This document shows positions 1-10,624 of a stretch of DNA of 64,000 nt, in pieces; position 1 is the stretch's first letter, and the number at the start of each line of letters is the position of its first letter. This stretch comes from Hyparrhenia diplandra (lineage: Eukaryota > Streptophyta > Magnoliopsida > Poales > Poaceae). Location: contig JADLZK010008232.1 in assembly GCA_015847255.1 (NCBI GenBank), positions 124,001 to 188,000 on the forward strand. The letters run 5' to 3'. Position numbers and translations under genes: made by a program. The notes under the pieces were generated by a model. It worked only from the letters and a program-made list of their open reading frames with translations. It did no database searches and was not told the DNA's origin.

Positions 1-1025
1 ATGAGGCATTACTCCCCTTTTATAGGAGAAGGAGAGAGATAATGTTTATACAGGTGGGACGCCTAGGTGGCTAATTCCCGAGGGCTGCACCGGTTGCATG
101 TCATGCGCCGCCGAGGGGTTGGCGGGCTTGGATGTTGCTTGACGAAGACACGGCGTCCGGATCCGATGGTGGACGGCCGTCCCCCTCGGCGCGGCCCCGA
201 GGGGTCCCGGAGGCGTCCCTCACAATCCGCATGGCGAGGGCCGGTCCCGGTGGTCGGCGGCTATGCGTGTCAAGTGCCCGAGGGTCCGCCCAACGTGGCG
301 TTTTTGACGGTGCTCGGGAAATGAACAAGTGTCATCCCAGGTTTCCGTGCCGGTGGCGTAGCACGTCACGGGTTCAGCTTTTGCGTCCCATCAGTCGGAT
401 TGGGGAGACGATTCAGCAGATTCGATTTGGATCGGGCGTAATCGATGGCACCGGGCGCCGCGGGCCTGCCGTGCAATCGCATTGAATGCGGCGGTTTCCC
501 TTCCTCCGGACGGAACCTCCCACGCCCGAGGGTCGGCGACCCTAGGCGGGCAGTTGGGCTGCCTCACCCGAGGATGGAGAGCTGGTCTCCCTCGGGCGAG
601 GCGGAGTTTTTGCGCCCGAGGGTGGTGAGCTAGGCCACCCTCGGACGGCGGAGATTTCTCCCGGGCCGGTGAGCCAGGCCGCCCGGACGAAATGGAGATG
701 CGTGGTCGAGTCCGAGCCATGGTTTAGGCTCTTGTCGGCGTGGAACGTCATGGTTCATTGTTTTGTAGAGGTCCTTGACCTTGTCCTTCGTGAGCGTAAT
801 AAGCTCTTTGCGTCGTGATGACTCCATTTGGGCCGCTTTGTGGGCCGTCCGTGGGCCGACATTTCGTTGTCATGTGAGCGTCGCGGGCCAATGGCTGGTC
901 CATCGTCCGTCGGGCCGTCCCTCCGTCGCGGGATGATAGCGGGCTAGGTTTTTTGGGCCTTGGCAGGCCGGCAGATTCTCATAGTTTGGAGAATGTCTCG
1001 GGGCCCAATATTTAGGTCCCCGACA
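1..1025 (-). repeat. 3' LTR of the Tat element, cut by the window edge
   Basis: This matches 12725-13739 base for base over long stretches, with scattered substitutions and small indels. In element orientation it begins at 1025 with TGTCGGGGACC and runs leftwards out of the window. A TATA-like motif reads CTATAAAAG on the minus strand at about 17-25 and would drive element transcription. Both LTRs contain many copies of the motif CCCGAGG. Differences between the two LTRs show the insertion is not very recent. Confidence 0.92.
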
Positions 1026-1046
1026 GTAGCCCCCGAGCCCCCGAGC
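1026..1046 (-). other. Polypurine tract of the Tat element
   Basis: On the minus strand this reads as two GCTCGGGGG blocks followed by CTAC, directly before the LTR start TGTCGGGG. A purine-rich tract abutting the 3' LTR is where plus-strand DNA synthesis is primed in LTR retrotransposons. Its place fixes the element's orientation together with the primer-binding site near 12385. Confidence 0.8.
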
Positions 1047-2113
1047 GAGTGTGGACTCGCCCGGGGGTTCCGCCGTTCCCGTCGCCTTGTTGTTTCTCAG
1101 GGTGGTTCGTCTACAAGGGGTGCGCGAGCGCACCCGTTGGGTGTAGCCCCCGAGGCCTCGAATGGAATGGCGGATTCCTTCGAGGTCTTTTATATCTCGC
1201 ACGCCGGCAAGACTGAAAGCTTGACTCTTAAATAGCGCTTATTTGTGCGCGAGTCTGTTCATTTTTTGCGTGGGCAGCCCGAGGCCCGCGCTTATGTGCA
1301 CAAGGTCGACCAGGCCTCCTCGACTTTGATTATACGCTCCTCTGTCGCCCTCCCGAAAGGGAGGAGGAGGGGAGACACGTCACAATGCCCTGTAAGCCGA
1401 ATGTGTCGTGCTCCGGTGAGCGTTATAGCGGGTCTGTTTAAGCGGGGTGCCCGTGCCCTTGCCGGAGCAAGGGTCGGCTATGTGATCCGGGATTCACCCC
1501 ATGAGAACCCTCGCGGACCGCTTAGTAGATCGGGGGGGTTTGGGCGGACCAACCCCCGGGGCCTGTGGGCCTCCCACGGATGGGACATCTCTATAAGACA
1601 CCCGCGGCCTTAAACACGTCCAGAAATCCAGAGCCCCGGGGGCCCGGGTATAGCTGGTTGTGCATTTCCCTTCGTCCCTCGGCTCGGGTTATCCTCGAGG
1701 CGACCGGCCGAAAACCCTCGTGGGCCCGGCCGGCAACCTGCGGAACGTAGGGTGTGTCGGCCCGAGGCTCGTTTGGTTTCCGCCGGGGCGGGGAACCGTC
1801 AACGGGATCGACTTTTTTGCCCCCTCGGGGTCGGGCGCCCGCTAGATATGGGTGGCGGACGGTTTTACCCCCGACCGGAAGATGAGGCGTCTAGTCACCA
1901 CGCCGAGGTGGCGCGGCTTATTTGCAACGATGGGACGCGGCCTTACGTCTTCTTGTTAGGGGCGGAGACCGAGGGTTCCGTCAAGGTGCATTAATGCACC
2001 TGACGGTTCCACCGCGCGGCTTGGCCGTTGGATGAGCGGTTCTCGCTCCATCATGGGCCGTCCATTCCGTGAGTCGGTTCGATTGCCTAGGCCGGCGGTT
2101 TGCCTTCCCTTCC
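1047..2113. other. Non-coding 3' region of the Tat element
   Basis: No credible coding sequence was found here. The stretch is GC-rich, contains repeated TAGCCCCCGAG-type motifs (near 1026 and 1143), and leads into the promoter of the opposite-strand gene. Short open frames on both strands have no recognisable domain. Confidence 0.6.
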
Positions 2114-2122
2114 CTATAAATA
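2114..2122 (+). promoter_or_regulatory. TATA box of the antisense accessory gene
   Basis: CTATAAATA lies about 190 bp before the ATG at 2308, in a plain plant core-promoter context, followed by a pyrimidine-rich leader (ttgctcccttgcacttcgcc). It points in the direction opposite to the retrotransposon's own transcription, so the accessory gene appears to have an independent promoter. Confidence 0.6.
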
Positions 2123-2307
2123 TGGGGGTCGCCGCGCGGCGGCGGATAGTTGCTCCCTTGCACTTCGCCATCGCCTTCTTGCCTTCTCGCTGCAGCAATC
2201 AGGAGATAGAGAGATAGTGTGGGAAAGATTAAGGGAGAGATTCACTTGCCTCGTGCTCGTGTGATTGGGGTTGCTAGCGGTTGCCACCCTTCGCCTCCCT
2301 TTTATCC

Positions 2308-5300
2308 ATGGCGCAGTCAGGTAGCGGTGACGGCGTGAGGGAGGTGCTTGATCTTCGAGCCGTGGCCGAGGTCGACGGCGACGGAGGAGAAACTCCGGCG
2401 TCTCGTCGATGAAGGGCTTCTTCCCCCGCACCGATGAAGCGCGGCGGAGTGGATTGCTTTCGGATTGGACCGAGGAGGAGCCTAACCCTCCCGATGGCTA
2501 CGTGGTGAGTTTGATGGATCTTCACGGCGCGGCCGGCATGCGGGCAGGGCGGTTCACTTTCGGGCGATCCTCCACTACTATGAAATCGAGCTTCATCATA
2601 CGCCCCGAACTTCGATCTCCCAGCCGCCATCTTCGTCACCCTTTGTGAGGGATTCCTGGGGATCGAGCCGCATTGGGACCTCTGGTTGTGGTTCTTCAAG
2701 GCGGACCTTACCACCGCCTCGGTTGCGCGGGGGCCAACCACACGGAGGGCACCGCTTGGCGTTGGAGGTCTGTGGCGCTCAGTCCTTCGGAGCGCAGCGA
2801 GGCCGAACCGAGCTGATGGGTACATCGTCTCCAAGCTCACCTCCTCCAACAAGGGGTGGCAAGATCGGTGGTTCTACCTCCGCAACGACGAACGCGCTTC
2901 CCGTGTACACCGGGCGTGTCCTCAAGCACGCCCGCGAGAAGTGGAACCGGGGTCCCCCCCTCGGAGGATCATCATCGGTTGGAGGGCCTAAGGCAGGCTG
3001 TCCCCGCGGCTCGAGGGAAGGACGTGAATGCTGCCTGCCGTGGTCGCCGCCTTTCATCGGCGTCGGGTGTTGCCGTTGATGGCTCGCCCTTTGCTCATGT
3101 GCCGGATGACCCCCGAGGCCGCCCGGTCTTGTGTGCGTGCCGGATGTCGGGCCTTCCGCTTTCCACCGATGGCCTGGCCAAGAGAGGGTGAGGGATGCGT
3201 TGGGGTCCAACACCCCAACACGTATCCCCGAGATCCCCATGCGCCCCGCCCAGGGTATATCTCCCCTGGTAAGTGCTTCTCGACTTCGGTGTCCTTGCAT
3301 TGCCGGTGCATTGTCGCCATGGCGTTCTCACTCTTTCTTCCCGGCAGGGCCAAATGCGGATTACCGCGACTCCCCTCGCGTCTGTGCGGCATTGGATGCC
3401 GATGCGCCGGGCGGCGAACCGTGCTCGGAACGAGCGCGGCGCCGGGCGTTGAAGAAGGAGGAGAGGAAGAAGAGAAACGCGGGCTCGCGTGTCGCCGGGC
3501 GGCAGCAGAGGCGGGGTGAGTCACCGACACCTCGACCACCGAAGAGGGCGAGGATCCGGAGGGGACGATTCTCGGCGTGAACTCGTCGATGGCGGCGTGG
3601 CGGCCCGGATAGACCGAGCCATGGGGCTCCGACCAAGTGGGCTTTCGTTACGAGCCCGAGCCCGAGCCCGAGGCGTCGGGATTTGTGACGTTGGTGCGCC
3701 CGAGGGCTCTTCGGCCAAGTCCTCGGGACCATTGGCGTCGGCCACGAGGCACCTCGGCGTCACGGGGTGAGGCCCGAAGAGAGGAGTCGACACCTCTGTC
3801 GCGGGTACCCCGGCGCCGCAAAGCACGATTTTTGGGGGACGAGCCGGCGACCCCCGTCCCGATCCGCCCCCGTGCGCACGAACGTCGTGGGGAGAGGGGC
3901 GCGCGCGTCGAGTGCGACGCCGAGGGTCGCAGACCATCCCGAGCCTTGTCAACGCCGAGGGCGATCCCTCGGGCCCGCGTGAGTTTCCTTTCGCCTTTCG
4001 CGATCTTGACCTTCTTCCCGCATATGATTGCTTTGTCCCGACACGTTCTTGACTTCCGTGAAATGGGGGAGCCGCCTCGTTGGCTCGCACCCCAAGAAGG
4101 CCTTGAAGGCTAGGCGTTTTTCGGCCTGGGTGGGGCCCGATCGGGTCGCCCGGCCAAGATATTGCGCCGCCCTCGTCCGAGTCCTCCCGTGGCGCCCGCC
4201 CCGAGCCTCGGGTGGGGTCGGACCAGGAGGCGGGCGCCGAGGCCACCCCGAGGAGGTGGTGCGGGGCCCTCGGGTGGCGATGGTGGGTCGGCCACTCACC
4301 GATGGTGGTCGAGCACGGAGGGTTCGGCCTGTGGCCCACGACGTCGCCTCGGTGCCGGAGCAGATGGCGCCATCAGAAGGGGTCGTGGCGCCGCCGCCCA
4401 CCCCCGGAGGAGTCGGGCCCCTTTGTCCCGGGAGTTCTCGCAAGAGGAGCTCTTCATGGCGGCGGAGACGGCGCAAGTCCCCGCTTGCCGACCTTCGCCG
4501 ATCCGGGGCTCACGAGGCGTACAACCCCGACTTCCCGCTACTCCACCTGTCCGGGTTCGAGGCGCCCTTGGCGGCGCCGTCTTCGGCCATGACGAGGACG
4601 GTGCCCGTGGTCGGGTTCCGAGGGCCCCGGACTTCTGCGGTCCCCACCCCGGAGCTGCGGGAGTTGCGGTGGGGAGATGTATCCTTCGAGCCGACCCGCA
4701 GGGGCGGTCCACCTTGACCCTGGGTGGCCGCCGGGGGCCCGGCCGCCGTGGTGGTCGACGACCGCCCCGAGGTCCCGGAGTGGAGAACCCACGAGCAGAT
4801 CCGTCGGCGCCGCCGAGGGCTTGGCGAGGATCGGGGGATGCCATAACCGGCCGACTTGCGAGAGGTCGACGCGGTAAGTGTCTTGATGGTTATCCCCGGC
4901 CGCATGTCTTCTATGCTTGTGTCTTGATGGGCAATGTCGCGTGGCGGACTCTCCGTCGCTTCGCCCGAGAAGTCCCGCCTCCTTCGCGTAACGTTCGAAT
5001 CGGAACGCCCTTGGTCAAGCTTCGGGTAAAGTTGATCGAGGCCCGCAGCGCGAGACCTCCCGGCTTGCTGCCCTTGCCGAGGAGAGGGAGTCCCAACGGC
5101 GGACCCCGGAGGCCGAGCTTGTCAAGGCCAGTCCGAGGCCAGCAAGGTGGCGACTAACATGGCTCGATGAGCCATGATTTTGAAGAGGCTCGGATCCGGC
5201 CCCACCAGTCCTGAAGGAGGCCCATGACGAGCGGGACCCGGTCCCAGGGAGGAGGCGACGGCAGCGGAGATGTGCGATGCCTTGAACACTCGCACGGGCG

Positions 5301-6136
5301 AGTTGGTGTCCGAGGGCGAGATCCTCGGAAGGAGAAGGAGGAGATCCGCAAGTCGCTGCGGATGAGCACGGGCGTGATGGCCGGGCCGCAACCGGCGAAG
5401 TGCCAAGGCGCGTCTTCTTCCTTAGTGAGCTTTGTCTTTAGTCGCCTTGTCTTGCTAACTCGGTTTGAGCACCCATTTCCGAAGCGGAGAAGGTCGGACC
5501 GACCGGCCGTGAACACCGCGCCACGCCGGGCGCAGGGGGCCGGAGCAGAGCGTAAGTCGCACCAGAGCCGGAAGAGGCCTTGTCGGACTTCGTCCGCCGC
5601 TTTGGGGCGGACAACCTCGGGAGGTTGGCCCCTCAAGACGCAGCCGCTGAGCGCCGTGGGTGGCTACCTCAGGTCCGAGCTCGAACGCCTTCCGGTCCGG
5701 CGCGGCGGACATGTATGGCCGTTTTCTGCTCTCACTTCCCAATGGAGTCCAATGTCCGGACGGCGTTGCGAAAGGCTTCTTCCTCGGTTCCGACGACGAG
5801 GAGGAAGTTGATCCCGCCGAGAGGATCTTTGCCGATGCCGCCAAGACTCAGACGTTGTATGCGACTTCGTGGGACGGTGGCTGCGACCCGGTTGGCCTCC
5901 CGCCGAGGATGAAGTGTGTCCCCGTACTCCCCATAGAGTCAACCTATGAGGCGGACACGGAGATGGTGGACGCCTTGATCCGAGGATGCGCCGGTGGGTC
6001 CGACGCCTCCCTCGGGGAAGCGGTTGTCGAGGGTGTTGCTCGCGCCGAAGCTTCCTCGTCGGCTGCCGTGAGGCGCAAGCGGATGAAGCCCATCCCCCCC
6101 GACCTCTCCTTGTATGGAAAAAATTGGAGCTTGTGA
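2308..6136 (+). pseudogene. Antisense accessory gene of the Tat element (Transposase_28 / putative gypsy-type transposon domain), frameshifted
   Basis: A long, spliced gene runs opposite to gag-pol. The ATG at 2308 follows a TATA box by about 190 bp. Recognisable family segments appear in shifting frames: EGFLGIEPHWDLWLWFFKAD near 2645-2705, SKLTSSNKGWQDRWFYLRND near 2825-2885, AAFHRRRVLPL near 3045-3080, IPMRPAQG near 3230-3255, then GPNADYRDSP after an intron. The later part (5580-6136) continues with conserved-looking acidic sequence (GSDDEEEVDPAERIFADAAK near 5790-5850) and ends at 6136. These match the plant PF04195 family, annotated only as linked to gypsy-type transposons; its biochemical function is not established. 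Several frameshifts and an early stop after the first 34 codons make this copy a pseudogene. Related elements such as maize Grande also carry an opposite-strand gene. Confidence 0.75.
3269..3347 (+). other. Intron in the antisense accessory gene
   Basis: A GTAAGT donor at 3269 and a pyrimidine-rich CAG acceptor ending at 3347 bracket 79 bp. Joining the flanks restores the family reading from YISPG into PNADYRDSP in one frame. An intron can persist in a retrotransposon only if the genomic RNA does not splice it out. Lying antisense to that RNA explains its survival. Confidence 0.65.
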
Positions 6137-6631
6137 GATGGATGTATATAAACAATGGCGCGCCCGAGGTCCGTGGCCTTGGCGGGTGCATTTATGTTTA
6201 TGTTGCGTTTCTCGAGTTTGCTCGTTTATTGTGTGGCCGGGTCGCTTGCTTTCTCCGCTCGCGAGATGGTAACCGTGGGCGCCATCAGGGCAGTCCATAC
6301 GGATGCCACTAGGGGCGGTCCGTTTGCCTCGGTTACCTTGCTTTGGATTTGTGCGTGGCGACCTTCGCAACTTAAACGATTGTTTAGAGAATGCGCAAGA
6401 AAACTTTTTTTCTTTTCGAAAAAAAGTTTTGAAAAAAGGAAGGGGAGGGTGTCTCCCGAGGGGGTCCTCCCGAGGGGGTCCCCATGTAGCCCCCGAGGGA
6501 GTTTTAGTCTTGTCTTTGAACGAGGCTAAGACTCCCTTAAGGTTTACACGAGAAGCACTTTTTTCGTAAAAGATGTAGATCTTTTATTGAGCGAAGAAAG
6601 AAACATTGATGTTTGACTTCTAGTGCGGAAT
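6137..6631. other. Region between the two converging genes of the Tat element
   Basis: This is the tail of the antisense gene meeting the end of integrase. It holds an imperfect A/T-rich hairpin near 6400-6440 (runs of T and A around ttttcgaaaaaaag) and two CCCGAGGGGGTCC repeats at about 6457-6483. No coding sequence was recognised. Confidence 0.5.
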
Positions 6632-7892
6632 TTAAGGGTAGAAGCGGCGTAGTCGTTCTATGTTCCAGCGTTGGAGTAGACTTTCGCCCTTCTCGTTCTT
6701 CAACTTGTAGGTTCGGGCCTTAATATTTCGGCGATGAAATAAGGCCCTTCCTGTGGTGGCGTGAGTTTGTGACGCCCTTTGTTGTCCTGTCTTCGGCCGA
6801 GCAGTGGTCGTTGACTTGAATTCCCGAGGCTTCGTACCGCTGGCGTGATACTTGCGCAAAGCTTGTTGGTATCTTGCCGAGTGCGGGAGTGCAACGTCTC
6901 GGGCTTCATCAACTTGGTCGATGGAGTCTTGCCTTGCCCGCTGGTTGCCTTTGCTGTAGGCTCGCAGCCTTGGGGACCCATATTCAATGTACGTGGGCAA
7001 GATCGCCTCGGCCCCATAGACTAGAAAGAATGGGGTGAACCCCGTGGCTCGGCTTTTCGTTGTTCGAAGGCTCCATAGAACCGACGACAGCTCTTGGTAC
7101 CATCTTTTCCCGTATTGGTTCAGCTGATTGAAGATCCTCGGCTTGAGCCCTTGCAGGATCATGCCGTTGGCACGCTCTACTTGACCGTTGGTCTTGGGTG
7201 AGCTACGGCCGAGGTATCCACTCGGATGCCATAGTCGTCGCAAAAGTCGAGGAACTTCTTCCCCATGAAATTGGTTCCGTTATCTGTGATCATGGAGTTC
7301 GGGACTCCAAAACGGGAAATGATATTCGTAAAGAATTTCACCGTTTCCCGTGGTGAGGGTTCACCACGGCTCGGGCTTCGATCCATTTGGAGAACTTGTC
7401 GATGGCGACTAGGACGTGAGTGTGTCCTCCGGGCGCCCTTTTCGGGGGCCCAATCATATCGAGTCCCCACACCGCAAATGGCCACGTAAGAGGTATGGTT
7501 TGCGGTGCTTGAGCCGAGGGAGGTGCGTCCCGCGCGTAGAATTGGCATTCCTTGCAGGTACGCACGACTTGGTTCGCGTCTCGCACCACCGAGGGCGGTA
7601 GAAGCCTTGTCCGAAGACTTTACCGACTAGAGTCCTCGGGCGGCGTGATGCCCACACTCCCCCCGGTGAGTGTCCTCGAGAAGTTCTTGGCATTCAACCC
7701 GAGGGTATGCATCGCATGTACACTCCCGAGGCTCCTCTCTTGTAGAGTTCCCTTTCTCTCCAATCGGTCTAAGGGAAAGGATTTTGCCCTTCGGGCTAAC
7801 TCGGCGAGCCTCGGTCTTATCCCGGGTAGCTCTCCTCGGGTGAGATACTCCATCGGCGGGTTTTCTTGATCGGGGACTGGGTCGATCGCCAT
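6632..7892 (-). pseudogene. Integrase domain of the Tat element
   Basis: Integrase inserts the DNA copy into the genome. Reading right to left, the fragments show the zinc-finger tail CKECQFYARD, the core motif WGLDMIGP with the first catalytic Asp, ITDNGTNFMGKKFLDF with the second, and TNGQVERANGMILQGLKPRI with the catalytic Glu. These are followed by SLRTTKSRATGFTPFFLVYG and a C-terminal end WNIERLRRFYP before the stop at 6632. All three acidic residues are present, but the domain is split over at least three frames. It lies downstream of the archaeal-type RNase H, the standard Tat order. Confidence 0.9.
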
Positions 7893-7970
7893 AGCCGGGT
7901 GTGGCTTGCTTTGTGTGCCGCCCTCGTGAGCCCCCGAGGGTACTTCGAGGGGGTGTACTTGACCGAGGGT

Positions 7971-8440
7971 TTATCGAGGTCTCGGGTGAGGGGACGTTCG
8001 GGGAACGGTACCTCGGGTTCTTTGCGACCTTGGCGGTTCATCCGCGGCCTCGTTGTAGCGTCTCGGCGTATGCTTGTGTTCAAGCCCATGGAATTTTTCC
8101 TCCAATTTGCGCACTTCCGACAATACGCCTCCATCTTGGTCGTGGCACGCCGAGGCCTTCATGACTTGGTCGATGACCAAGCTGCGAATCCCCGGGTTTC
8201 CAACCGGCCGGATTCCGAGGTCCACCGCGATCCGGAGACCGTTGACCAGCGCCTCGTATTCTCGCGACGTTGTTGGAGGCAGGAAAATGCAGCGGATGGC
8301 ATACCTCGTGTGAATTCCGAGGGGTGAGATGAAGAGCAAACCAGCCCCGCGCCTGCCTTCATCATGGATCCATCAAAGTACATGGTCCAAGACTTTCGGC
8401 TTGGATGGGCGCTGGGGGTAGCTGCGTGTCTATCCACTCG
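7971..8440 (-). pseudogene. Second, archaeal-type RNase H domain
   Basis: On the minus strand, WTMYFDGSMMKAGAGL (first catalytic Asp; plus coordinates about 8345-8389) is followed in another frame by REYEALVNGLRIAVDLGIR (catalytic Glu) and VIDQVMK. This is the pattern of the additional RNase H of archaeal/plant type that Tat-lineage elements carry besides the ordinary one. It would degrade RNA in RNA-DNA hybrids during reverse transcription. It is frameshifted here. It sits between the ordinary RNase H and integrase, matching the usual order. Confidence 0.8.
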
Positions 8441-8780
8441 GCCACAAAGTCGGCCAGGACTTGAGATTTGATCGCCTTGCGGGGTAGGAACGATATAGTC
8501 TCGCCCATGAGCTCCACCGCCCACTTCGCCACTCTTCCCGTGGCCTCCCGGTTTTGGAGGATCTCCCGAGGGGAACGAGGATACCACGCAGCTCGGGTGC
8601 GCAAAGGAAGTAGTGGCGAAGTTTCCTTCGGGCCAAAGACGATGGCGTACAATAGCTTCTCGCATCTGTGAATACCTTGTCTTGGTGTCGGAAAGGACTT
8701 CACCGATGAAGTAAACGGGGGCGTTGAACCCGGCAACGTGTGTCCCTCTTCCCGACGCTCAACTACGACCCACCGTGGCG
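8441..8780 (-). pseudogene. RNase H domain of the Tat element
   Basis: Minus-strand fragments include EKLLYAIVFGPKE, ARRKLRHYF, ILQNREATGRVAKWAVELMG and KAIKSQVLADFVAEW, typical of the RNase H tail of Ty3/gypsy polymerase proteins in this lineage. Frames change several times, so no continuous protein exists. The domain follows reverse transcriptase directly. Confidence 0.8.
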
Positions 8781-8781
8781 A

Positions 8782-9720
8782 CTACGGGTAGTGGTCGTGG
8801 ACGTATAAGAGCAGGGTTTCTCCTAGGTTTGGCGGTACTAGGACCGGTGGGTTTGTTAGGAGCTTCTTGAGGTTGCCGAGGGCCTCTTCGGCCTCGGGGG
8901 TCCAGGCAAAGCGCTCGGACTTGCGAAGGAGCCGGTAGAGGGGCAGGCCCTTCTCCCCGAGGCGTGAGATGAACCTGCTTAATGAAGCCAGGCAGCCCAT
9001 GACCTTCTGTACTCCCTTGAGATCTTGGATCGGACCCATCTTGGTGATTGCGTCAACCTTGGTCGGGGTTTGCTTCGATGCCTCGTTGAGAGACGATAAA
9101 CCCCGGCGGCATCCCACGGGGACCCCAAATACGCACACCGGGTTGAGCTTGACTCCCTTCTTGTTTAGGCACTCGAAGGTTTCCCGAGGTCGCCCACGAG
9201 ATCCGACGTTTTCTTGGATTTGACCACTACTATGTCATCGGCGTAGGCCTCCACGATCCTTCCAATGAGTTCCCCGAAGATGATTTGCATGCATGCCGGT
9301 ATGTTGCCCCAGCGTTCCTCGCCCGAAGGGCATGGTGAGGTAGCAATACATCCCGAAGAGTGTTATGAACGAGGTCGCGAGCTGGTCGGACTCTTTCATT
9401 TTGATCCGGTGATAACCGGAATATCGTCAAGAAAGCGGCGTTTCACATCCCGCGATGGAGTCGACAAACTGGTCGATTCGAGGCGAGAGGAAAGGGAACT
9501 TTCGGACATGCTTTGTTGAGACTAGTGTAGTCCACACACATCCGCCATTTCCCATTCTTTTTCTCTACTAATACAGAGATTAGCTAACCACTCGGGGTGG
9601 AATACTTCTTTTATGAATCCGGCCTCCGGTAGCTTGTGGATCTCCTCGCCGATGACCTTCCGCTTGGCGTCATCAAAATGGCGCAAAGTATTTGCATGAC
9701 CGGCTTTGAGCCCGGCGGAT
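8782..9720 (-). pseudogene. Reverse transcriptase domain of the Tat element
   Basis: The palm motifs are visible on the minus strand. KKNGKWRMCVDYTSLNK lies near 9520-9560. The catalytic YADD is encoded at 9245-9234, within EAYADDIVVVKSKK. The thumb and connection follow in a long open stretch, including IQDLKGVQKVMGCLASLSRF, LPLYRLLRKSERFAWTPEAE and LVPPNLGETLLLYVHD, down to about 8782. The catalytic aspartates are intact at the DNA level, but frameshifts and stops between motifs disable the enzyme. Confidence 0.9.
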
Positions 9721-10580
9721 GTCTAGGGAGTGCTGGCGACGAATATCCGGTATGCCCGGCATGTCCGAGGGTCTCCACGCAAACGTCTTGGCATTCGCGC
9801 GGAGGAAGTCGACGAGCACGGCTTCCTATTTCGGATCCAGTCCGAGCCGATGGTCGGCAGCTTCTCCTTCGGGTTCTTGGGATCGAGTGGGATCTTCTTG
9901 GTGCCCGAGGAGGGCTCGAAGCTCCAGCGGCGCTTGGCCTCATGCTCGATCGTGATTTCGTCAAAGCTTCTCTTCGCATCGGCGATGAGTGCCTCGGCAA
10001 TGGCGAGTGCCTCGGCATACTCCACGCTCTCCACGTCGCACTCGTATGCATGTTGGTGTGAGGGGGCGGTCGTTATGACACCCGCCGGCCCCGGCATCTT
10101 GAGCTTGAGGTGCGTGTAGTTCGGGACAGCCATGAACTTGGCGTAAAGAGGGCCGCCCGAGGAGTGCGTGGTAAGTACCGCGGACCCCAAGGATCTCAAA
10201 TGTGAGAGTCTCTTGCCTGAAGTTCGAGGGTCACCGAAGCAAACCGGTAAGTCGATCCGCCCGAGGGGCTTTAGTCGCTTGCGGGGACGACGCCATTGAA
10301 TGCCGGCCCTCCGTGGCGGATCTTGGACTTGTCCACCTCGAGGAGGTCGAGGGTTTCTTCGTAGATGAGGTTGAGGCTGCTCCCTCCGTCCATAAGGACT
10401 TTGGTGAGCCAGTGTTGGCGATGATGGGATCCACCACCGTGGATAAGCCCCGGGTTCGGGATGTCTTTGGGGGTGATCCGACCGGTCGAAGGTGATGGCC
10501 TCGGTCCGACCACTTGCGCAGCCGGGTTCCGGCTCCGTGGCATAGACCTCCCGACGCTCCTTCTTGCCGTCGCACGGACA
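9721..10580 (-). pseudogene. Aspartic protease and linker to reverse transcriptase
   Basis: The retroviral-type protease is marked by KVLMDGGSSLNLIYEETLDL at about 10407-10348, where MDGGS is the lineage's version of the active-site triad. Upstream, VYATEP and ITFDRSDHP are typical leader motifs. Downstream, VPNYTHLKLKMPGPAGVIT, RRWSFEPSSGTKKIPLD and a DWIRN segment form the protease-to-polymerase linker. The protein would cut the Gag-Pol polyprotein. The frame shifts between leader, active site and linker. Confidence 0.85.
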
Positions 10581-10624
10581 TGTTGCTTTGGTCTTTGCCG
10601 CGCCGAAGATCATGAAGCGATTAT

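Noticed and set aside
2645..5157. Many long GC-rich open frames on both strands between 2600 and 5200, up to 331 codons
   Set aside because: In DNA this GC-rich stops are rare by chance. Only the plus-strand segments with Transposase_28-family motifs were kept; the rest have low-complexity Arg/Pro/Gly-rich translations with no domain.
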